From: Nostoc sp. KVJ3
GTDB taxonomy: Bacteria > Cyanobacteriota > Cyanobacteriia > Cyanobacteriales > Nostocaceae
Direction of reading: 5' to 3'
Assembly: GCF_026127265.1 (NCBI RefSeq)
Contig: NZ_WWFG01000002.1
Span: 3,038,001-3,102,000, forward strand
Length of the DNA: 64,000 bases
The translations under genes and the position numbers were made by a program. Below are positions 56,014 to 64,000 of the stretch, piece by piece. A model generated the notes under the pieces. That model was given only the letters and a program-made list of their open reading frames with translations, searched no databases and was not told the DNA's origin. Numbering within the stretch: the stretch's first letter is position 1; each line of letters begins with the position of its first letter.

Positions 56014-56056
56014 TTTATTGCATAGTAAAATCACGGTGATTTTACTATGCAATAAA
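56014..56056. terminator. 43-bp near-perfect palindrome (terminator-like)
   Basis: Arms 56014-56034 and 56036-56056 are exactly complementary over 21 bases around a single central G. It starts 17 bases after the kinase stop codon, so it can end transcription from the left; in the other direction the adjacent T-run on the arm would serve the minus strand. Confidence 0.65.
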
Positions 56057-56145
56057 GCGGGTAATGTTACTTGCGAATCCTAATATCGAACCATTATGAC
56101 CAACTACTTGGCGATCGCTATAATCATTTTGAATTCTTCGCTCTC

Positions 56146-57993
56146 CTAGTCTCCAGTACCATGTCCTGAATTCGGATTTTTAGCTTCTGATCCTTCAGAC
56201 TGAGGTTTTTGATACTTACCTGGATACTTGTGCTGAAAATAAGCTTCTAACACTTGTAAAACCATCGGGCCACAAACAGTACCGCCATGTTCGCCGGAGT
56301 TTTCACCAAAGGCTACAACCACAATTTCCGGCTTATTACTAGGGGCATAAGCACCAAACCAAGTATGATTGGGGCGACCAACACCAGCTTCAGCAGTGCC
56401 ACTTTTTCCAGAGGCGGGAGCAATTGTAGGCACGTTCAAGTGCTTCCCCGTTCCCTCGCTTACCACTCTCCGCAGTCCATCGCGGAGAACTTTGATAGTT
56501 TCTGGTTTCATATCTAAGGATTCTCGCCAACTTTTTGCTTCTTCGTTGTCTTTAAGCAAATGCGGCTGAATTCGATAGCCACCATTAGCAGGGACGGAAA
56601 ACATAATCGCCGATTGTAGAGGTGTGACTTGTAAAGCACCTTGACCAATTGACATATTAATGGTATCACCTACAGTCCAAGGTGTCCTCAAAACTTTCTG
56701 CTTCCATATTTCATCTGGAACTAAGCCTATTGATTCTTCGTTAGGAAATTCAATACCAGTTCTTTGACCAAACCCGTATTTGCGACTCCATTGGATTAAG
56801 GTTGGGCCACCAACTTTTCTGCCAACTTGATAGAAGAAAGTATCACTACTCATCGCCAGCGCTCGCGGAAATCCCAATGGCCCGAATCCGGCGTGATTCC
56901 ACTCACCAAAAGTCACCCCACCAACGGTAAGAGAACCAAAGGTCTGTAATATTGAGTCAGGAGAAAATTCACCTGATTCGAGTCCGGCTGTCGTGGTGAC
57001 AATTTTGAAGGTACTGGCGGGGGGAAAGGCACTCAAAGCCCGATTAACTAAGGGATGATCTTTACCTTGCAAGCTTTCCCAATCTTTCTGGGAGAGTTTT
57101 TGTTTGGAGAAGATGTTCGGGTCAAATGTGGGGTAAGATACTAGCGCTAAAACAGCACCATTATTCGGATCGAGTGCGACGATCGCACCTTTTTGATTTC
57201 CTAAAGCCTTTTCTGCTGCCTTTTGCACATCCAAATCTATGGTCAGGTGCAAATCGTTACCAGCTTTTGCCTGTTTTTCGCCCAAAACTCGGATTGGTCT
57301 ACCTGCACCATCTACTTCCACTTGCTGACCGCCCCATTCGCCTCGTAGCACTTTCTCATAAGCCTTTTCCACCCCCATCTGACCAATGACATCTCCCAGT
57401 CGATAGCCTTGCTGCTTTTTGTCCTTTAACTGGTCAGCGGTCAATTCTCGCGTATAACCTAATACATGGGCTAATTCCTTCCCATGAGGGTAATAACGTA
57501 CAGAATCCGTATTAATTTCTACCTCTGGTAGTTCATTTTTATATTCCTTTAATGCTGTGATTTCTGCTTCATTGAGATCGCGAGCAACCCGGATAAGTGA
57601 AGAAGAATTAGCACCTGCTTGGTCTAATTTCTTTTCCATCTCCTCTTGCGGGATGTTGAGAATTTGCGCTAGCCGCGGGCCGACTACAGACCAAGAAGGC
57701 TTAGTATGTGCCATTGGCCACAAATATACAGAACTAGGATAACGAGTACTGGCTAAAAGTTTGCCGTTGCGGTCAAAAATATTACCCCGTTCTGGTTGTT
57801 TAGAAATCATCCGAATTCGGTTCGCTTCGGCTCGTTCCCGGAATTTTGGCCCTTCAACAATTTGCAAATATGCCAAACGAGCCTCAATCCCAGTGGTCAT
57901 TAATAGGGTAAATAAGATTAAAAATATTGATTGGGAACCACGTCCAACTGTACGTGTATCTTTTTTGCTGCCGATTGATGGGAATAAAGACAT
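56146..57993 (-). CDS. mrdA: Penicillin-binding protein 2
   Basis: A protein of 615 residues. The order is one N-terminal membrane segment (about 20-42), a PBP dimerisation domain (EANRIRMISKQPERGNIFDR), and a transpeptidase domain with the active-site SxxK in PPASTFKIV (Ser near 322), SSD near 380 and KSGTAEAG near 533. It crosslinks peptidoglycan of the lateral wall and works with RodA. I prefer ATG 57993; the longer frame begins at a TTG at 58035. MreB and RodA genes are not in the window. It is divergent from the potA-like gene. Confidence 0.93.
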   Translation of the reverse strand: MSLFPSIGSKKDTRTVGRGSQSIFLILFTLLMTTGIEARLAYLQIVEGPKFRERAEANRIRMISKQPERGNIFDRNGKLLASTRYPSSVYLWPMAHTKPSWSVVGPRLAQILNIPQEEMEKKLDQAGANSSSLIRVARDLNEAEITALKEYKNELPEVEINTDSVRYYPHGKELAHVLGYTRELTADQLKDKKQQGYRLGDVIGQMGVEKAYEKVLRGEWGGQQVEVDGAGRPIRVLGEKQAKAGNDLHLTIDLDVQKAAEKALGNQKGAIVALDPNNGAVLALVSYPTFDPNIFSKQKLSQKDWESLQGKDHPLVNRALSAFPPASTFKIVTTTAGLESGEFSPDSILQTFGSLTVGGVTFGEWNHAGFGPLGFPRALAMSSDTFFYQVGRKVGGPTLIQWSRKYGFGQRTGIEFPNEESIGLVPDEIWKQKVLRTPWTVGDTINMSIGQGALQVTPLQSAIMFSVPANGGYRIQPHLLKDNEEAKSWRESLDMKPETIKVLRDGLRRVVSEGTGKHLNVPTIAPASGKSGTAEAGVGRPNHTWFGAYAPSNKPEIVVVAFGENSGEHGGTVCGPMVLQVLEAYFQHKYPGKYQKPQSEGSEAKNPNSGHGTGD

Positions 57994-58194
57994 AAGACAA
58001 ATAATGATTCCAAGAAAGGTATTATCTGTATACAATTACTCTAAACTCATACCCATTACTGGGTATGAAAGAATTGGGCAGTATATTCTTGAACAATTGT
58101 TTTTGGGGGATACAATAAACCAAAGTGTCAAATCTAGTCTGCCCAAAAGACTACTGACAAAATTACGTAAGATCACGGCATTCTACTAAGGATT

Positions 58195-59322
58195 ATGGCT
58201 CAACTTGTCATGCAGAATCAGAGGGGGATAACACATTTTCAGCCACTGGATGTTGAACTGCGTAACGTGTTCAAGTTTTTTAACCAAGAACCAGCAGTAC
58301 ATGGAATAGATTTGGATGTCAGACAAGGAGAATTTTTTAGTATTTTAGGCCCCTCCGGTTGTGGTAAAACAACAACACTGCGCTTAATTGCTGGCTTTGA
58401 AATCGCTGATGCTGGCAAAGTGTTGATTCAGGGACAGTCTATGACTAATGTGCCGCCTTACCGTCGACCCGTCAATACTGTATTTCAAAGTTACGCCCTA
58501 TTCAACCACCTGAATGTCTGGGATAACATTGCCTTTGGACTGCGGTTAAAAAAAATTCGCAAACCAGAAATTGAAACTAGAGTTCAAGAAGCTTTAAAGT
58601 TAGTGAAAATGGAAAGTTTGCGATCGCGTTTTCCCAGTCAACTATCTGGTGGTCAACAGCAGAGAGTCGCCTTAGCAAGGGCCTTAGTCAATCGTCCCAC
58701 CGTCGTCCTACTGGATGAACCTTTAGGGGCGTTAGATTTAAAACTACGTAAAGAGATGCAGGTTGAGTTATCAAATTTACACAAAGATTTGGGAGTAACC
58801 TTTGTGATGGTGACACACGACCAAGAAGAAGCATTATCTTTGAGCGATCGCATTGCCGTCATGAACCAAGGCAAAATTGAACAAGTTGGCACTCCCAGCC
58901 AAATTTACGAACGCCCCTGCACATCCTTTGTTGCTGATTTTATCGGCGATACTAATTTATTCAGTGGTGAAATCGTAGCGGTAGACTCCTCTAATGTAAA
59001 AATTTCGACAAAAACGGGACTCTCAATTGTCATTAGCCGCGCCCAAGATACACCATCTGAATTATCAAAAGCGGTAGTAGTTAGCGTGCGTCCAGAGAAA
59101 ATACAACTTTCCCTTTATCCACCCAATTTGCCAGCTAATTGTTTTGAAGGACGGCTTGTTAATGTTATGTATTTAGGCACACACGTTAATTATGTTGTGG
59201 AATTAACAAATGGCATGAGCATAAGTGTGTTGCAACCTAATACTTTAGGTAGTTTACCAGACCGCGACACGCCCATCTATGCTTGGTGGGCAGAAAATGA
59301 TTGTTTAGCGATTAGTCAATAG
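58195..59322 (+). CDS. potA: PotA-like ABC transporter ATP-binding protein
   Basis: A protein of 375 residues. Walker A is GPSGCGKTT (about 52-60), the Q-loop is FQSYALFNHLNVWDNI, the signature is LSGGQQQRVALARAL, Walker B is VVLLDEPLGALD, and the H-loop is VTHDQEEAL. A TOBE domain (about 275-365) follows. The closest type is PotA, the ATPase of spermidine/putrescine importers. No permease or binding protein is adjacent, so the partner genes are elsewhere and the substrate is uncertain. AAGGA lies just before ATG 58195. Confidence 0.85.
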   Translation: MAQLVMQNQRGITHFQPLDVELRNVFKFFNQEPAVHGIDLDVRQGEFFSILGPSGCGKTTTLRLIAGFEIADAGKVLIQGQSMTNVPPYRRPVNTVFQSYALFNHLNVWDNIAFGLRLKKIRKPEIETRVQEALKLVKMESLRSRFPSQLSGGQQQRVALARALVNRPTVVLLDEPLGALDLKLRKEMQVELSNLHKDLGVTFVMVTHDQEEALSLSDRIAVMNQGKIEQVGTPSQIYERPCTSFVADFIGDTNLFSGEIVAVDSSNVKISTKTGLSIVISRAQDTPSELSKAVVVSVRPEKIQLSLYPPNLPANCFEGRLVNVMYLGTHVNYVVELTNGMSISVLQPNTLGSLPDRDTPIYAWWAENDCLAISQ

Positions 59323-59457
59323 TTATTATAAAAATCTGCCTTCTTTCTCATTACCTCTTGCCTCTTAAATCAAGTAAGTTCTCCAACTCAAAGCGCATTC
59401 CTATCTAAAATTAAATAATGGAATAATACCTTGACCCTGTAATAGGAATATCAACCC

Positions 59458-59907
59458 ATGTCAATTTTGAAAAGAGTTCCTTGGGTGTCTCTGGCGCTAG
59501 TATTGCTTAGTTACAGTACTTTGGGCTGGGTAATATCTGAAGCACACGCTCCTTTGTCTGTGTGGCTGGTGACTGTGGTTGCTATTTTGCTTTTAATAGT
59601 AACATTGACCACTCCTTGGCCAAAAATGACAGATCATCTCAGTACTTTGCTTAAATCAAATATTAGGTCTTTTGCCGTTGCCGTCTTAGCAGCTTTTTTG
59701 TTTTTTATTATGATTGCCTGGTTTGGGGTATTTCTTGACACTTTGCTCATCATTTCGGCAACTATATTAGTCAGGATAGACTTTCAAAAAGCAGGACTTA
59801 GAGAAGGGCTAGCCTTTTTAACTGCATCTATCTTTTCATTGGCAGGTTTAGGCTTGGGTGCGCTAATCTACAAGTTAATATATTCCCAAATTTCACTCAA
59901 GTTATGA
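59458..59907 (+). CDS. Membrane protein of unknown function
   Basis: A protein of 149 residues with four hydrophobic segments (about 10-28, 33-52, 68-100, 115-142) and short charged loops. I do not recognise a family. Such four-helix proteins are common in cyanobacterial genomes without known roles. It follows the potA-like gene by 135 bases on the same strand and may be co-transcribed. The ATG is credible from the hydrophobic N-terminus. Confidence 0.7.
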   Translation: MSILKRVPWVSLALVLLSYSTLGWVISEAHAPLSVWLVTVVAILLLIVTLTTPWPKMTDHLSTLLKSNIRSFAVAVLAAFLFFIMIAWFGVFLDTLLIISATILVRIDFQKAGLREGLAFLTASIFSLAGLGLGALIYKLIYSQISLKL

Positions 59908-60176
59908 AGTATACCCAAAAAATCTAGCGATGCCTGGAGCGAGCTGGGATAACGCTTCAGAATCGATCTTACTCAGCTAAAGATTTATTTTTGGCTCAGA
60001 TTTTCGGCTTTTTAACAATTCTTAATTCGTAATAGTTAACAACATAATAGACATCTCCAAATAAAAATTAATTATGCATTATCTTATAGATGTGGATCTA
60101 GACCCCAAGCATAATTTTATCGACACTTCCATCCTTCAGTTACGAATTATGAATTATATCTAATGCTTGCTTGGGT

Positions 60177-60950
60177 TCAAAATACAGGCTGGTCAAACAG
60201 CAGTAGAGACAGGAAAAAATCCATGATAAAAATTGATACCCAACTTGTAACTACTGCTTTTGTTGCCGATTCTCCTACTTCCTTGGCTCCCCCTTTAGTA
60301 GTTAAACCCCAACTACAGCCAATGACAGCAACTAGCACACCAAAAATAAACCCTTTTAGCAAAATAATAAACAAATCTGATGGTTGTAAAAAATTTCTGA
60401 CAGATTCTAAAAATGTTTCGGGAATAATTTGATAAAACTTCAATCCGGCAAAAATTCCACCGATGATGCCAGTAACTAAAGCTAAAATCGTCATTAAAGG
60501 CACCATTAAACTACAAGCAATTACTCTAGGAAGTACTAGATAATCAATTGGATCAGTTTTGAGCATATAAAGTGCATCAATTTGTTCAGTTACCCGCATT
60601 GCACCTATTTCTGCTGCAAAAGCAGAACCAACTTGTCCTGCCATAATACTAGCAGTCAAAATTGGAGCTAATTCTCTACAAAAAGCTAAGGCAAAAGCAC
60701 CTCCCACAGCATCAACAGCCCCAAATCGGACTAATTCCCTCGCTGTCTGAACAGTAAAAATCATTCCTGCAAAACCGCTAACAAGGAGAACTGGAGAAAT
60801 AGAACCTGGCCCCGCAGTGACTAGATGTTGCAAAATTTTGCGGTAGTAAGTTTTTCCTTGGAGTAAATGTAGCCACACTTGCCCGAAAAGCAGGATTGCC
60901 GCAAAACAGCGGACAATCTCAGATTGGTCGAAATTTGTTTTTAGTCGCAA
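60177..60950 (-). CDS. MlaE-family lipid ABC transporter permease
   Basis: A protein of 257 residues with about six hydrophobic segments and the MlaE/TGD1 pattern: GFAGMIFTVQTARELVRFGA, FCRELAPILTASIMAGQVGSAFAAEIGAMRVTEQIDALYML, and LPRVIACSLMVPLMTI. Cyanobacterial relatives (e.g. in Synechocystis) and plant TGD1 move lipids between membranes. The MlaF-like ATPase and MCE-domain partner are not next to it. The longest frame starts with a TTG at 60950, since no ATG precedes the conserved part. Confidence 0.88.
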   Translation of the reverse strand: MRLKTNFDQSEIVRCFAAILLFGQVWLHLLQGKTYYRKILQHLVTAGPGSISPVLLVSGFAGMIFTVQTARELVRFGAVDAVGGAFALAFCRELAPILTASIMAGQVGSAFAAEIGAMRVTEQIDALYMLKTDPIDYLVLPRVIACSLMVPLMTILALVTGIIGGIFAGLKFYQIIPETFLESVRNFLQPSDLFIILLKGFIFGVLVAVIGCSWGLTTKGGAKEVGESATKAVVTSWVSIFIMDFFLSLLLFDQPVF

Positions 60951-61223
60951 TTTTATCGTCCTTAAGACTGACTTTTTTGCAAATTATTGTTATATCAATT
61001 CTCCAAAATAAGACTACAGATACAAATGGTGGAAACCCAGCCAGATGTAATCTGACTTTCTAAATTACGAAGAGGCACTTCGTGTCTCTTCCCATAGGAT
61101 ATGACGAATTGGTATTAGCGTATGGTACATGAACACAATCAAGTTTGAGACTTTTTTGCTAAATACAAATTGTATAACTGGTATTTTATTTTTACGTGAG
61201 TCCCTAATGTTAAATAATTTTTT

Positions 61224-61553
61224 ATGAAGAGGATAATATCAGGAGTATTTATGTTGCTATTGATACTAGATGTATCCGTAGCATATCCAGCTTTTGCATC
61301 TGTATGCCGCAATTATGACAACTACGACGGACTACACCTACGCCACAAGATTTGTATTCTCAGCATCAACCGTAGTGCTAAAAATTATTGGGAATATAAG
61401 GCAGTCGTTAGTGTTGATGGAGTAAAAAGACCTACTGAGATTTACAATTGTCGTGAACGAGTCAAGGTTCAAAAAGATGGGAGTGTTTTGCCCTTTGAGC
61501 AGAAAGACTTTGGTGAGATAATATGCAGCTTTTTTAATTCTTCTCGGCATTGA
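61224..61553 (+). CDS. Small secreted protein of unknown function
   Basis: A protein of 109 residues. An N-terminal signal peptide (about 1-26, ends near AFA-S) is followed by a soluble domain with four Cys (positions about 29, 44, 81, 102) that could form two disulfides. I know no family. No operon partner is evident. Its 3' end overlaps a small minus-strand ORF by 20 bases. Confidence 0.6.
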   Translation: MKRIISGVFMLLLILDVSVAYPAFASVCRNYDNYDGLHLRHKICILSINRSAKNYWEYKAVVSVDGVKRPTEIYNCRERVKVQKDGSVLPFEQKDFGEIICSFFNSSRH

Positions 61554-61638
61554 ACACGCGCCAGATAATAAAGATCGTAAAACCTAGATAGGCAAATACT
61601 GTTAGCCATTCTTGCCAGCTACCAAATGCATTATTCAT
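61534..61638 (-). CDS. Predicted one-helix membrane peptide (34 residues)
   Basis: Reads MNNAFGSWQEWLTVFAYLGF and continues to a charged end (FNAEKN). One hydrophobic helix spans about 11-28. Size and layout resemble small photosynthetic or respiratory complex subunits, but I cannot name it. There is no strong ribosome site upstream, which weakens the call. It overlaps the end of the 109-residue gene on the other strand. Confidence 0.45.
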   Translation of the reverse strand: MNNAFGSWQEWLTVFAYLGFTIFIIWRVFNAEKN

Positions 61639-62222
61639 TAGCCAAAGCCGGAAAATTAATATTTTTTAGAACACGCGTTTAGGGTAAACCCTGCGGGAAG
61701 CCGCTTTAGTCCTATTTTCAATCCTACACCCTGATACTGCCAGTTGCTTGCTGTATTTTAGAGATGTCTGAAGGCTACTCAAAAATTCGGCGTTGCTGAA
61801 TCGAGGGATGAACTTGAATGTAGAGACGTAAAATTTTACGTCTCTACAAGGATTTTTCACCGCAATGCACAATCGGTTTCATGCCGCAATCAACAACGCC
61901 AAAAATTCTTAGCTAATTTTCCGGAATCGATAATAGTCGGGTGGTATCCCTTATTAGAGCATCGATATTATACTGAACCTACTATAACTAACCTTCGGGG
62001 AATATAGCCCCATTGTTTCCACTCAAAAGCCCGGTCATTAAGACCGGGTTTTTGATGTTCATAGCAATACAAATTAGCGGGACTTTAACCCTTGTAGAGA
62101 CGTAGCAATGCTACAGTTCTACATTCTTCTTCACCCTGTCCGCGTATTAAATAAAACTATTGTCCAGAAACTTTTAAGAGATTTTATCGGTCTGGTTTTC
62201 CAAATTCTGCAAAAACCAGCTA
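61639..62222. other. Intergenic region with hairpin repeats and an orphan terminator
   Basis: It contains a palindrome GTAGAGACGTAAAATTTTACGTCTCTAC (two parts, about 61821-61848), a second TAGAGACG block near 62096, and the terminator at 62027-62054. Between them a TATACT (61969-61974) could be a -10 box. A small transcript is possible. No protein-coding gene is seen. Confidence 0.55.
62027..62054 (+). terminator. Orphan intrinsic terminator
   Basis: CCCGGTC (62031-62037) pairs with GACCGGG (62043-62049), followed by TTTTT. There is no plus-strand protein gene for about 470 bases before it, so it may end a small RNA or act as an attenuator for the gene at 62223. Confidence 0.75.
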
Positions 62223-63650
62223 ATGTCATCTACTGCTCAAGGTATTCCCGGATTACCCGATTTGACGCATCCGATTGAGCTTGTTCAATTTGGAACCCAG
62301 GCGCTCAAAGCTTCACTGTTATTAGTGTTTTTGATCGTAGCTTTAGGAGTTGCGATCGCACTGATCAGTTTTTCCCTTCGTCGCAGCCAGCCAGAACAAC
62401 TTATATTTATCGGACAATGGGCTGTTGGTTATTCCCAACTGTTGCGGGGATTACAGCATTTAGCTCTAGTATTAGTTCTGTTAATACCAGGATTTTTTCT
62501 CTGTTCAACTTTAAGCAATCGTTACCACTACTGGGAACAGGCAAAAGTGGCTCAAGTGGTTGAAAGTGTTGCAGGTGAAAGGCTCGAACAACTTGCGCCC
62601 CAAGTCCGCTACACTATCCAAGAGCCATATTCATATAACACTCAAGTCGGTGGCAAAATAGTTAAGGTAAATGAGACACGAGAGATTAACCGCTTCTTGA
62701 CGTTGGCTGGTTCGCAAATTCAAGTCAAGCTTGACCAAAGTATAGATGTTCCAGGTCGCAGTTCAATTTATTCGGCAAATTATACTGGCGATTATAAAGT
62801 AGTCAACCAACTCAAGGATATTAATAATTTTTTCTTTGAAGCACCACCACCCAACGGCTACATACTGCTGAAGAGCTACAAAATCGAGCGTGATGGTACT
62901 AGATTACAACAAACCAATCCGGGAGACTATGGTTTTCCCTTCCGGCTGGAACCAGGGGAAGAAACTACCTTTCGAGTCACATATCAGGCTAGAGGTGGCC
63001 CTCGCTGGGTTTATAGTGCAGGGGGACAGATCCTATCTAACTTCCGTCTCATAGCCATTGCTAACTTTGCTCCCGCTAATTTTGCTAGTGGTATTGAACC
63101 TGATGAGATTAAATCTGATGGACGCAGTACGCAATTTACTTGGAAATTTGATGAGAATGTTTCAGTCAAAAATCCATTTGGAGTCTTTACGAACACCGAA
63201 CCGATTCGGAATACGGGGATAATTCCGCGTCTTTTATTGCTAGCACCAGCAATATTTTTGTGGTGGATATTGTTGTTATATTTGTCGCTACCAATGAGTT
63301 TCAGAAATGTGGCGATCGCTGCTAGTATTTTCTTTGCTTGTCTATTGATTTTGACCTATCTGGCTCGTGTCATCAATGCTCAGTTGGCCTGGACTTTAAT
63401 TTCTATCATCTTACTGTTTTTGACATGGGGATTGGGAGCCAGTCGCAGTGCTTCTTTAGCTGCAATTATCTCTACTATTGCTGGAGCCATATTACCCATC
63501 TTTGGATTATTAGTACCCTTTAGCGGCCTCACCCTCAGCCTAGCGGGTTTGCTTTCAGCAGTTTGGCTAGCAGTTCGTCACTGGTATGGCTGGTATACTT
63601 TGCATCCAGAAGATCGAAGATTACAGGCTCAAAAAAATGCTAAAGATTAG
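62223..63650 (+). CDS. Large membrane protein of unknown function
   Basis: A protein of 475 residues. Two hydrophobic segments (about 30-50 and 78-100) precede a soluble domain of about 230 residues (110-340), then five or six further helices (about 341-455) and a basic tail. The soluble domain would be on the outer side of the membrane. The layout resembles CreD-type inner-membrane proteins, but I see no firm signature. It follows the orphan terminator and precedes a small membrane peptide gene by 42 bases. Confidence 0.7.
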   Translation: MSSTAQGIPGLPDLTHPIELVQFGTQALKASLLLVFLIVALGVAIALISFSLRRSQPEQLIFIGQWAVGYSQLLRGLQHLALVLVLLIPGFFLCSTLSNRYHYWEQAKVAQVVESVAGERLEQLAPQVRYTIQEPYSYNTQVGGKIVKVNETREINRFLTLAGSQIQVKLDQSIDVPGRSSIYSANYTGDYKVVNQLKDINNFFFEAPPPNGYILLKSYKIERDGTRLQQTNPGDYGFPFRLEPGEETTFRVTYQARGGPRWVYSAGGQILSNFRLIAIANFAPANFASGIEPDEIKSDGRSTQFTWKFDENVSVKNPFGVFTNTEPIRNTGIIPRLLLLAPAIFLWWILLLYLSLPMSFRNVAIAASIFFACLLILTYLARVINAQLAWTLISIILLFLTWGLGASRSASLAAIISTIAGAILPIFGLLVPFSGLTLSLAGLLSAVWLAVRHWYGWYTLHPEDRRLQAQKNAKD

Positions 63651-63692
63651 TAGATTTCGCTATGATTAGCGAAGTTTTAGCAAATAGCATTT

Positions 63693-63800
63693 ATGGATAA
63701 CGATTTACTGGCTTTTTTTGCGGGTGCTGGGTTACTCATCCTCTATCTCATTTTTTCTGCATTGACTGAAATGGGAACTAAACTACCTTGGAAGAAATAA
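63693..63800 (+). CDS. Small membrane peptide (35 residues)
   Basis: Reads MDNDLLAFFAGAGLLILYLI and continues to KLPWKK. One hydrophobic helix (about 5-25) ends in a positively charged tail, so the C-terminus is probably cytoplasmic. It follows the 475-residue membrane protein by 42 bases on the same strand and may be its partner. I recognise no family. Confidence 0.5.
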   Translation: MDNDLLAFFAGAGLLILYLIFSALTEMGTKLPWKK

Positions 63801-63917
63801 ACTAATAGGGCGATAAAGTTGCTAAAAATTTACATTTTTCAACCTTATTGGACTTGGAAAAAGGAATAAACATCCTTTAGGCTAAGTTAATATACTTATT
63901 GTTCAAGAGAATTTCAA

Positions 63918-64000
63918 ATGCGCGATCCCCAAAAAAACCACATTAAAATCGAGCCGGCAACCCTCGTATTAATTGTGTCCCTACTAATACTCTTGCCTCT
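63918..64000 (+). CDS. Partial CDS leaving the right edge
   Basis: ATG at 63918 opens a frame that reads MRDPQKNHIKIEPATLVLIV and stays open to the edge (27 codons). The N-terminus is basic and then hydrophobic, suggesting a membrane-anchored protein. Too little is visible to name it. Confidence 0.45.
   Translation, partial: MRDPQKNHIKIEPATLVLIVSLLILLP

Noticed and set aside
60163..60432. Plus-strand frame of 89 codons
   Set aside because: It is the antisense of the MlaE permease 3' end.

Overview
The window is chromosomal DNA from a filamentous, Nostoc-like cyanobacterium. The palindrome GCGATCGC (HIP1) is scattered through it. It carries photosynthesis and carbon-fixation genes (psbX, petH, prk, ycf66), the kaiABC clock genes, a Nostoc-type short KaiA, an HgdD-like TolC protein beside kaiC, and the hmp gene set that drives hormogonium gliding in Nostoc. 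I see no transposase, prophage or CRISPR array. The repeats are short palindromic elements and G/C-rich heptamer or nonamer tandem repeats typical of this group.

Layout. 1-1040: start of a small gene leaving the left edge, then a gene-poor stretch. 1041-14169: the hmp chemotaxis-like locus (hmpE, D, C, B, A on the minus strand, hmpF divergent on the plus strand). 14474-25748: tilS, a KGK/Uma2/KGK trio, cytochrome c assembly gene ccsB, a DUF3352 gene, three Uma2 genes (two of them a fresh tandem duplication), a chorismate lyase, tRNA-Leu(GAG), accC and a YggT gene. 26026-29646: psbX, ycf66, two TolB-like lipoproteins (the second frameshifted) and sdhB. 29647-36334: a 1.4-kb leader and a cyAbrB regulator, a CPBP protease, a Uma2 gene, hom and petH. 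37111-46612: prk, metK, two alpha/beta hydrolases, aroE, an SDR, an S4-domain protein and two conserved proteins of unknown role. 46928-55997: hgdD, kaiC, kaiB, kaiA and, divergently, a large CBS/PAS histidine kinase with three degenerate receiver-like modules. 56146-64000: PBP2, a PotA-like ATPase, an MlaE permease, several small or unknown membrane proteins, and a gene leaving the right edge.

Working together: HmpB-E form a Che-like phosphorelay, with PatA-like HmpA and coiled-coil HmpF, that controls type IV pilus motility. petH, prk, psbX and ccsB serve photosynthetic electron flow and carbon fixation. kaiABC form the clock, and the neighbouring kinase is the best candidate here for a poorly described partner. 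Its tail resembles the pseudo-receiver modules of CikA and of full-length KaiA, and the KaiA here is too short to hold a complete module of that kind.

The strongest unexplained observations are the degenerate hybrid kinase beside kaiA, a 152-bp foldback element at 17071-17222 with a 10-bp target duplication inside another repeat, the 651-bp Uma2 tandem duplication carrying a fossil gene end, the G-run frameshift in the second TolB gene, and an orphan terminator near 62040 that may mark a small RNA.
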